NCBI GenBank assembly: GCA_902794405.1
Contig: CADBHI010000006.1
Span: 62,001-126,000 of the forward strand
Direction: 5' to 3'
Length of the DNA: 64,000 nt
From: an uncultured Prevotellaceae bacterium
GTDB taxonomy: Bacteria; Bacteroidota; Bacteroidia; Bacteroidales; Bacteroidaceae
Part shown: in pieces, positions 7,734 to 14,111 of the stretch
Position numbering within the stretch: the stretch's first letter is position 1
Layout of the letters: each line of letters opens with the position of its first letter
Position numbers and translations under genes: made by a program
Notes under the pieces: generated by a model
The model's input: only the letters and a program-made list of their open reading frames with translations
Database searches by the model: none
What the model was told of the DNA's origin: nothing

Positions 7734-8996
7734 ATGATACAGAATAGATGTTCTTTTCTACTGGTTCTGTTCCTTTGTTTCGCCCTGTCTATGGATGGAG
7801 CGACCAAGCGCTTTACGATTGTAATTGATGCCGGTCACGGCGGTAAGGACACTGGTGCCAAGGGAAAGTCGGTGTACGAGAAAACGCTGACCCTGCGCTA
7901 TGCAAATGCTTTCGGACGCATCATTGAGCAGAACTGTCCTGACGTGAAGGTCATATATACCCGCAAGACCGACCGTTTTTTGGAACTCTGGCAGCGAGCC
8001 GAGATTGCCAACAATGCCAAGGCCGACCTCTTTGTCTCCGTCCATATCAACGCCCTGCCCGGCAAGAAGATTTCACGTGGCTACCAGACCTATACCTTGG
8101 GGCGCAGTCGGCGCGACGGCAATAGGCATGGCTATGAGGAAAACCTCGAGGTGGCCAAGCGTGAGAACTCCGTCATACTCTACGAGAAGGACTACCAGCA
8201 GCACTATGAAGGCTTCGACCCTAACTCGCCTGAGAGCAACATCCTCTTTGAGCTGGTACAAGACAAGAACCTGGAAAACAGCATTCAGCTGGCCAAGTTC
8301 ATGCAGAAGAATATCTGTGCGGCTACTGGACGGCAGAACAAAGGCGTGCAGCAGGACAATCTTGCCGTGTTGCGCCTGACATCGATGCCGGCCTGTCTGT
8401 TGGAGTTAGGCTTCATCTCAACGCCCGACGAGGAGCAGTACCTGAACTCTGACCTTGCCGTTCGGCAGTTCTCACGCGGCTTCTATAACGCTTTCGTGGC
8501 ATATAAGAATAAGGTGGCGCCAGGTATCAAGGTTCCTTATAAGCCTGCTCCCATCGAACCAGTCATTCCCAAACAGGAGCCGGAACCGGAGCCAGAGCCC
8601 GAGGTTGACAAGGCCGACAGTGCCGTCGCCCCTGTCGAGAACCAGACTGTCGAGGAAAAGCCTGTGATAGAAGAGAAGAAACCGGCTCCCGTTGTGGCCG
8701 ATAAGAAAAATACCCCGTCGGCGCCTGTCTTCAAGGTGCAGATTCTCGTGAGCCGTCAACAGCTGAAGAAAAATGATAGTCAACTGAAGGGGTTGACCAA
8801 CGCCACCTATTATAAAGAAGGTGGTATGTACAAATATACGGTGGGCGCCTCGACCAACTACCAGGAAATCTACAACCAGCGCAAGGAAGTGCTGAAGAAG
8901 TTCCCGCAGGCATTTATCATCGCCTTCCGTGATGGGCAGAAGATTGATGTCAACGAAGCCATCAAAGAATATAAAAAGGCAAAAAACAAAAAGTAA
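7734..8996 (+). CDS. N-acetylmuramoyl-L-alanine amidase with C-terminal SPOR-like domain
   Basis: 420 residues. A signal peptide (about 1-22) precedes an Amidase_3 zinc domain (about 25-235). Its metal and catalytic residues are visible as DAGHGGKDTG (His35), the Glu of VYEKTLTL, the His of VSVHINA and the Glu of LLELGF. A Pro/Glu-rich linker (EPEPEPEPEV and onwards, about 275-330) leads to a C-terminal domain (about 332-420) with a SPOR-like pattern (FKVQILVSR...YKYTVGASTNYQE). The enzyme cleaves the amide bond between MurNAc and the stem peptide in the periplasm, typically at division sites. It precedes the MCE gene by six bases, a two-gene operon frequent in Bacteroidetes. Confidence 0.9.
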   Translation: MIQNRCSFLLVLFLCFALSMDGATKRFTIVIDAGHGGKDTGAKGKSVYEKTLTLRYANAFGRIIEQNCPDVKVIYTRKTDRFLELWQRAEIANNAKADLFVSVHINALPGKKISRGYQTYTLGRSRRDGNRHGYEENLEVAKRENSVILYEKDYQQHYEGFDPNSPESNILFELVQDKNLENSIQLAKFMQKNICAATGRQNKGVQQDNLAVLRLTSMPACLLELGFISTPDEEQYLNSDLAVRQFSRGFYNAFVAYKNKVAPGIKVPYKPAPIEPVIPKQEPEPEPEPEVDKADSAVAPVENQTVEEKPVIEEKKPAPVVADKKNTPSAPVFKVQILVSRQQLKKNDSQLKGLTNATYYKEGGMYKYTVGASTNYQEIYNQRKEVLKKFPQAFIIAFRDGQKIDVNEAIKEYKKAKNKK

Positions 8997-9002
8997 CGCG
9001 AT

Positions 9003-9905
9003 ATGAAATTCTTTACGAAAGAAGTGCAGATAGCCTTAATGGCCATAGTAGGAGTTGTGATCTTGTTTATCGGCATGCAGTTCCTGAAGGGACTGACCCT
9101 GCTGTCGGCAGGCAACACATATATCGTGAAGTTCAACGACGTCTCAGGATTGTCGGCTTCCAGTCCCGTCTATGTCAATGGCGTGAAGGTGGGTACGGTG
9201 ACCTCCATCGACTGCGACTACGCTTGTCCTGACCGCATCTTAGCGGTTGTGGGACTCGACGAAGCACTACAGCTGCCGCAGGGTACGACGGCCGAAATAG
9301 CCAGCGACCTGTTGGGCAATGTGAAGCTTGAGCTACAGTTAGGCGACATGACCGCCGCCCGGCTGGCCCCTGGCGACACCATTATGGGAGCTATGCAGTC
9401 GGGGCTGATGGGTAAAGCTGCCAACATGGTGCCCCAGATAGAAAAGATGCTGCCGAAGCTCGACTCCATTTTAGCCTCTGTCAATGCCCTGTTAGCCGAC
9501 CCGACGTTAAGTCACTCGCTCCATAACATCGAGGATATCACTGGCGGACTGACCACCGCCTCGAAGGAACTGAGCCAGCTGACGGCATCGCTGAATCATC
9601 AGGTGCCCTCTTTAGTAGGGAAGGCCGACAACGTGATGGCCAATGCCGATACCCTGACCCGCGGCCTGAACCAGCTTGACTTGGCCGCTACGCTGGCTAA
9701 GGTGGACCGTACGCTGCAGAATGTGGAGCAGATGACGGCCAAACTGAACTCCAACGAGGGGACTCTGGGCCTGCTCATGCGTGATGCCCAGCTATATGAA
9801 AATCTGAATTCGACCATGATGCATGCTGATTCGCTGATGATTGATTTAAAGAGCCATCCCAAGCGTTATGTACACTTCTCTGTTTTCGGTAAAAAAGACC
9901 GCTAA
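9003..9905 (+). CDS. MCE/MlaD-family lipid-transport protein
   Basis: 300 residues. One N-terminal transmembrane helix (about 8-27) is followed by an MCE domain (about 36-115) with YIVKFNDVSGLSASSPVYVNGVKVG and the usual beta-barrel strands. The rest (about 130-270) is a long helical region (SLVGKADNVMANADTLTRG and similar) that in this family forms a coiled hexameric channel. MlaD-like proteins bind phospholipids in the periplasm as part of an ABC-driven transport system between the membranes. The ATPase and permease genes are not in this window. It lies six bases after the amidase gene. Confidence 0.87.
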   Translation: MKFFTKEVQIALMAIVGVVILFIGMQFLKGLTLLSAGNTYIVKFNDVSGLSASSPVYVNGVKVGTVTSIDCDYACPDRILAVVGLDEALQLPQGTTAEIASDLLGNVKLELQLGDMTAARLAPGDTIMGAMQSGLMGKAANMVPQIEKMLPKLDSILASVNALLADPTLSHSLHNIEDITGGLTTASKELSQLTASLNHQVPSLVGKADNVMANADTLTRGLNQLDLAATLAKVDRTLQNVEQMTAKLNSNEGTLGLLMRDAQLYENLNSTMMHADSLMIDLKSHPKRYVHFSVFGKKDR

Positions 9906-10000
9906 TTTTATTTTGTCCAAATAAAAAATTCTCTGGAACCCCGATTGTAGATTTTGTAAATGCCTGATGAATAGAATGTTGGATACTTGCAAGATGTTTT

Positions 10001-10009
10001 TGTGGATAA
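10001..10009 (-). promoter_or_regulatory. DnaA box upstream of dnaA
   Basis: The plus strand reads TGTGGATAA, the exact complement of the consensus DnaA box TTATCCACA. It is the only perfect copy noticed in the 273-base gap before dnaA, so autoregulation by DnaA is more likely than a full replication origin. Confidence 0.6.
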
Positions 10010-10084
10010 AAGCCGTGAAACATCCTAAGTGCTGATAATATAGCAGGTTACGTGGGAAACTTTTCGGTGTAGTATTTTTGAGGA

Positions 10085-10116
10085 TTTGCGTATTTCAAAA
10101 AAAAGTGCGAACTTTG
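10085..10116 (+). promoter_or_regulatory. Promoter of dnaA
   Basis: TTTG at 10085-10088 and GAACTTTG at 10109-10116 (seven of eight bases of TAnnTTTG) are spaced by exactly 20 bases. This gives a leader of roughly 58 bases before the ATG at 10179. Confidence 0.7.
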
Positions 10117-10178
10117 CACTCGAAAATGTAAAACCACAAGCCCAGTCTTGTAAAAACTTAAAGAAATTACAACGCCAG

Positions 10179-11585
10179 ATGAAGAACAATCATGCGGCGC
10201 TTTGGGGCAACTGTCTCAATTTGATAAGGCAGAATGTTACCGAGCAGCAATTCAAAACGTGGTTCGAGCCCATTGCCTTCGAGTCTTACTCGGAGAAGGA
10301 TGCCATGTTGGTTTTGCAGGTGCCATCCATGTATATCTGTGAGTATCTGGAGCAGCACTTTATCCGGCTGATGTACTGGGCACTCAGCAGGCACTTCCCG
10401 TCCAATGTAAGACTTAACTACCGTATCGTCACTGACAAGGCCCATAAGCTGACGCAGCAGTTAGAGGCCGAGAAGCCCGGAAAGATTGACGAGCCTGTCG
10501 TCAAGACTATTGTCAATAAGTCGCCTACCTTGATGGATACGGTGCCAGGTGATATCGATTCCCAGCTGAATCCCCATAAGACGTTCGACGCTTTTGTCGA
10601 GGGCGCTTCCAATAAGTTGCCGCGTACCGTTGCCCTTTCCATTGCCGAGCATCCGGGTAAGACCACGTTCAACCCCTTCTTCCTTTATGGACCGTCGGGC
10701 TGTGGCAAGACCCACCTTATTAATGCTATAGGCGTGCATTGTAAGGAGCTGTACCCCCAGAAACGTGTGCTTTATATCTCTGCCCGCCTGTTCCAGGTGC
10801 AGTTCACTGATGCCAGTCGTCAGAACACGGTTAACGACTTTATCAACTTCTACCAGAGCATCGATGTGCTGATTGTCGATGACGTGCAGGAGTGGGCTAC
10901 TGCCGAGAAGACCGTTACCACGTTCTTCCATATCTTCGATCATCTGTTCCGCTTAGGTAAGCAGATTATCTTGGCCAGCGACCGTCCGCCCGTTGACCTG
11001 AAATGGTTGCAGGATCGTATGCTCACCCGATTCTCCTGCGGACTCATTGCTGAGTTGGAGAAGCCCAATGAGCAGCTCTGCATCGACATCCTGAATGCGA
11101 AGTGCCGTCGTGACGGTTTAAAGATTCCTGCCGACGTCATTCAGTTCATTGCCCAGAATGCGAACGGCAGCGTGCGTGACCTGGAAGGTGTTGTCAACCA
11201 GCTGTTGGCGTTCTCTATCGTTTACAACTCTCAGATTGACATGCGCCATGCTGAGCGCGTTATCAAGCGTGCCGTCAAGATCGACAACCATCCGCTGACG
11301 GTGGACGATATCTTGGAGAAGGTATGTAACCACTACAAAGTGTCTCAACAGAACGTTTTCAGCAAGAGCCGCAAGCGCGACTATGTGTTAGTGCGTCAGG
11401 TCAGTATGTATTTGGCCCAGAAGTACACTAAGATGCCCGCCTCCCGCATTGGTCAGCTCATTGGCGGACGTGACCACTCTACGGTGATCCACAGTTGCTC
11501 TACGGTGGAACAGCGCCTGAGGGTCGACAAAGCCTTCAGCTCAGAGGTCAACAGCATCGAGAATTCCTTCAAGCTGAAGAAGTAG
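10179..11585 (+). CDS. dnaA: Chromosomal replication initiator DnaA
   Basis: 468 residues, normal length. Domain I (about 1-75) contains WGNCLNLIRQNVTEQQFKTWFEPI. A short linker follows, then the AAA+ ATPase domain III with Walker A GPSGCGKTH and Walker B VLIVDDVQ. Domain IV contains the DnaA signature (MPASRIGQLIGGRDHSTVIHSC). DnaA binds DnaA boxes and melts the origin. The start at 10179 was chosen because the family begins at this Met and the promoter lies at 10085-10116; an in-frame TTG at 10086 is inside the promoter. Upstream is one perfect DnaA box, and a strong terminator follows the gene. Confidence 0.97.
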   Translation: MKNNHAALWGNCLNLIRQNVTEQQFKTWFEPIAFESYSEKDAMLVLQVPSMYICEYLEQHFIRLMYWALSRHFPSNVRLNYRIVTDKAHKLTQQLEAEKPGKIDEPVVKTIVNKSPTLMDTVPGDIDSQLNPHKTFDAFVEGASNKLPRTVALSIAEHPGKTTFNPFFLYGPSGCGKTHLINAIGVHCKELYPQKRVLYISARLFQVQFTDASRQNTVNDFINFYQSIDVLIVDDVQEWATAEKTVTTFFHIFDHLFRLGKQIILASDRPPVDLKWLQDRMLTRFSCGLIAELEKPNEQLCIDILNAKCRRDGLKIPADVIQFIAQNANGSVRDLEGVVNQLLAFSIVYNSQIDMRHAERVIKRAVKIDNHPLTVDDILEKVCNHYKVSQQNVFSKSRKRDYVLVRQVSMYLAQKYTKMPASRIGQLIGGRDHSTVIHSCSTVEQRLRVDKAFSSEVNSIENSFKLKK

Positions 11586-11612
11586 TCTCTGAATTTTTGA
11601 GAGAATCAGTCC

Positions 11613-11650
11613 AAAAGGCGGTGGGTTTTGCGCAAAACCCACCGCCTTTT
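11613..11650 (+). terminator. dnaA terminator, perfect 18-bp stem
   Basis: Two perfect complementary 18-base arms (11613-11630 and 11633-11650, core GGCGGTGGGTTTTG) close on a two-base gap, followed by T residues. It ends the dnaA transcript 28 bases after the stop codon. Confidence 0.9.
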
Positions 11651-11653
11651 TAT

Positions 11654-11672
11654 CAAAACCCACCGGGTTTTG
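11654..11672. repeat. Extra hairpin reusing the terminator arm sequence
   Basis: CAAAACCC and GGGTTTTG form an 8-bp stem around ACC directly after the dnaA terminator. Its left arm repeats the CAAAACCCACC of the terminator, so three copies of this text stand in 60 bases. Confidence 0.6.
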
Positions 11673-11780
11673 GATGAAAGGTACCGTCTTTTGAAAATCC
11701 CAGACCTTGGGATGTCTCATTTTCGTTTTTGTCTCATGACATCCGTTTTCCCTTATATTGTAAATAGCACTTTTTAAGTA

Positions 11781-11824
11781 ACACTTCTCACACCTCCCTC
11801 ACCTAACTTAGGTGTGAGAAGTGT
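11781..11824. terminator. 15-bp inverted repeat between dnaA and the TonB receptor gene
   Basis: ACACTTCTCACACCT (11781-11795) and its exact complement (11810-11824) enclose a 14-base loop, followed by a further partial copy (GTGTGAGAAGTGAGGG). It sits just after the end of the minus-strand receptor gene and may act as its terminator, or be a dispersed repeat: similar CTCACCTCT text recurs at 56040 and 58640-58710. Confidence 0.55.
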
Positions 11825-11862
11825 GAGAAGTGAGGGTTGTTTTCTGTGATTAACAATACCTG

Positions 11863-13968
11863 TTATAGGCGGGTGGCGAAACCAGCGATGAGCCAGCGGC
11901 CGGGCTGTGGCACCAGTCCGTAGTCGCGGTAATGGGTGTCGAACAGGTTGTTGGCCTTCAGGTAGAGCTCGTAGGAAGGCTTCTGCCACGTCAGACGGGC
12001 ATCGACCAGCCAGTATGGCTTGTAGTCGCAGATGGTGCCATCGAAGTCGGTATACTGCCCCACACGGTCCTGCCACCGCAGGTCCGCATTCAGCATCAGA
12101 TGGCTGACAAGCGGGATGCGGATACCAGCTACAAACTTGTGACGCAGGTACTCCATGGCGTATTGCGACACTAAGCCTGTCTCCAAGTCCTTCTCCTGAT
12201 GGATGTAGCTGTAGCTTAAGTTGATGGTGGAAAGACGATAGTGGATTGTTGCCGCTGTTTCGAGACCATAGCTGTTCAGTCGGGTGTGGTTCACACTCTG
12301 CCATACGGCATTGTCGCCCAGTCGGGTGTCCATTACCCAGTCTATCATGTTCTTCCCATGGTGCTTCCACAATGTGAGTTGAAGGGCGAAGGGTGATTGG
12401 TGCAGGGAGGCGCCAAGCTCAATGGCACTCATCTCCTCGGGTTTCAGGTGCGGGTCAGCCTTGTAGCCTTGCAGCTTGTAGTACATCTCGGTGAACGAGG
12501 GCATGCGGAGCGACGTGTTGTACGAGGCGTGCAGCTTCCAGTGGCTGCCGAGCCGCAGAGTGGCGTCGATGCCTGGGTAGATGGTGGGGTTCATGTCGGC
12601 CCAGGTGTTTTTCACCACGACCATGCCTGCCGAGATGGTGAGATGCTGCAATAGCACGTTGTGCTCGGCATAGGCGCTTATGTTAGTGCGGTTAAGGCCT
12701 AATGTGTAGTCGCGGTCGGTGCCGTGGATGGCGTGGGGATGTGAGAGCGGTTCACCGAGGTTGGTGCTGACGAGGTTCTCGTTGCGCAGTTCAGCACCCA
12801 AGGCCGTGCGGCCTAATGTCCAGTCGAAGTGGGTGTTGAGCTGCAGGCCCACGACGTCGGTGCGGTTGTAGTTGTAGGGTAGGAGGTCGGGCTGGTTGCG
12901 GTAGCCCTCGTAGCGGTCCTGGTGTTGGTTCCAGTAGAGGGTGGGGTGCAGGGAAACTGCACCCAGCGAGAGGGTGGACTGGAGGGCGGCGGTGAGCTTG
13001 GTGGTGTGCTCATACTGGTCGTCGGCCTGCCATTTGGGTGAGGCGTAGGAGGTGCTGGAGCCCCAGCCCTTGTCGGCAATGCCGAAATGCCAGTCGACGC
13101 TGAGGTTGTCGTCTTTGCGGTATTGCCCCTGATAGAAGGCCTTCGCCCCGCTATAGTCCGAGTTCAGCGATCCGCTGCGGGCGCGGCTGTAGCCATCGCT
13201 TCTGGAGTAGGAGGCGGAGAGACTGTTGGTGAAGGGTGTTTGGTGAAGGGTGATGGGTGAAGGGTGAGGGGTGATGGGAGTATACTTGAAGGCAATGTTG
13301 GCGTATCCGTAGGAACCTCCTTCCGTCCGGATCGATACATTTCTCCCTTCCCCCTTCACCAAACACCCTTCACCAGATGAAGTCACGATGTTAATCGCCC
13401 CGACGAGCGACGAGGTGCCGTAGATGCGGGCGGCAGGACCTTCGAGGATTTCGATGCGGAGAATGTCGGAGAGGTCGCAGGGCAGGTCGAGGGTATTGTG
13501 GCCTGTCTGCGGGTCGCAGATGTTGATGCCGTTGAGCAGGATGATGATTTGTTCCTGAGTGCCGCCTCGGATGGAGATGTCGGTCTGCGCACCAATGGGA
13601 CTGCGCTGGCGGACATCGACGCCGACGGCGAGTTTTAGCAAATCGTTAATACTTTGTACGGGAGCCTGCTGAATGTCGGCACGTTCCAGTACAGTGACCA
13701 TTCTCGCAGCCTGACTTTTGGTCAGGGGCGCTCGGCTTCCGGTGACGCTCACCTCGTCGAGCAGCAGTTCCCGTGCGGTGCTGACAGCTGTGGAGTCGGT
13801 GACGATGGGATGTGTGCTGATGCTTTCTGCCGACGCGTAAGTAAGCGTCGACACGGAGAGCACGGAGCACACCACCTCGCGGCCTAAGCAGCTGAAGAGC
13901 GACCATCCCTTGTTCCCAAACTGATGGAACACGAGTACGCGGCGCTTGTTGAACTGTGGTTTGTACAT
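11863..13968 (-). CDS. TonB-dependent outer-membrane receptor, BtuB-like
   Basis: 701 residues. After an unusually long N-terminus (about 50 residues before the likely signal cleavage) comes a plug domain (about 70-195) with LLDEVSVTGSRAPLTKSQAARMV, SIRGGTQEQIIILLNGI and RIEILEGPAARIYGTSSLVGAINI (shortened in places here). A 22-strand-type barrel follows and ends in aromatic text and ...IAGFATRL. Size and plug resemble vitamin-B12/siderophore receptors rather than the larger SusC type. No cobalamin riboswitch is visible in the short leader. Two copies of one repeat in opposite orientations are inserted in frame at about residues 198-210 and 227-247. A CAAAGGTA (minus-strand TACCTTTG) box stands at 14013-14020. 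Substrate unknown. Confidence 0.85.
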   Translation of the reverse strand: MYKPQFNKRRVLVFHQFGNKGWSLFSCLGREVVCSVLSVSTLTYASAESISTHPIVTDSTAVSTARELLLDEVSVTGSRAPLTKSQAARMVTVLERADIQQAPVQSINDLLKLAVGVDVRQRSPIGAQTDISIRGGTQEQIIILLNGINICDPQTGHNTLDLPCDLSDILRIEILEGPAARIYGTSSLVGAINIVTSSGEGCLVKGEGRNVSIRTEGGSYGYANIAFKYTPITPHPSPITLHQTPFTNSLSASYSRSDGYSRARSGSLNSDYSGAKAFYQGQYRKDDNLSVDWHFGIADKGWGSSTSYASPKWQADDQYEHTTKLTAALQSTLSLGAVSLHPTLYWNQHQDRYEGYRNQPDLLPYNYNRTDVVGLQLNTHFDWTLGRTALGAELRNENLVSTNLGEPLSHPHAIHGTDRDYTLGLNRTNISAYAEHNVLLQHLTISAGMVVVKNTWADMNPTIYPGIDATLRLGSHWKLHASYNTSLRMPSFTEMYYKLQGYKADPHLKPEEMSAIELGASLHQSPFALQLTLWKHHGKNMIDWVMDTRLGDNAVWQSVNHTRLNSYGLETAATIHYRLSTINLSYSYIHQEKDLETGLVSQYAMEYLRHKFVAGIRIPLVSHLMLNADLRWQDRVGQYTDFDGTICDYKPYWLVDARLTWQKPSYELYLKANNLFDTHYRDYGLVPQPGRWLIAGFATRL
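13228..13288. repeat. In-frame C-rich repeat in receptor gene, copy 1
   Basis: On the coding strand this reads as alternating CACCC/CATCACCC/TTCACC units, translated as TPITPHPSPITLHQTPFTN. Bases 13228-13249 are the exact reverse complement of 13353-13374. The units CACCCATCACCCTTC also occur in the Memo/AMMECR1 gene (50195-50286). Confidence 0.85.
13341..13378. repeat. In-frame repeat in receptor gene, copy 2 (inverted)
   Basis: The opposite-orientation copy of the repeat at 13228-13249, with a perfect 22-base match at 13353-13374. Here it is translated as SGEGCLVKGEGR and lies about 100 bases upstream in the gene. Both copies keep the reading frame. Confidence 0.85.
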
Positions 13969-14012
13969 ATATTATTTTATTATGGAGTTTAGTGATTAGA
14001 GCTAAACGGGTG

Positions 14013-14020
14013 CAAAGGTA
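14013..14020 (-). promoter_or_regulatory. -7 box for the TonB receptor gene
   Basis: Reads TACCTTTG on the minus strand, 44 bases before the ATG at 13968. Confidence 0.65.
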
Positions 14021-14111
14021 TAGCTTTTTTGAAAGAAATGGGCATAAATGCTTCAGAAATTAAACTTTTAGCCTGTTTTACCGTCATAAAGGTACTAAAC
14101 TTTTGCAAAAG

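Noticed and set aside
8560..8720. Pro/Glu-rich stretch of the amidase as an inserted element
   Set aside because: A simple Pro-Glu linker between catalytic and SPOR-like domains, without shared DNA units or palindromes.
9906..10178. Full replication origin upstream of dnaA
   Set aside because: Only one perfect DnaA box was seen, without a cluster of boxes or an obvious AT-rich unwinding block; kept as a regulatory box only.
11774..12370. Open frame on the minus strand overlapping the end of the receptor gene
   Set aside because: It is a shadow of the TonB receptor barrel, without a promoter or recognisable domain.
13968..14111. Cobalamin riboswitch before the BtuB-like receptor
   Set aside because: The leader is about 40 bases and too short; no B12-box text was found.
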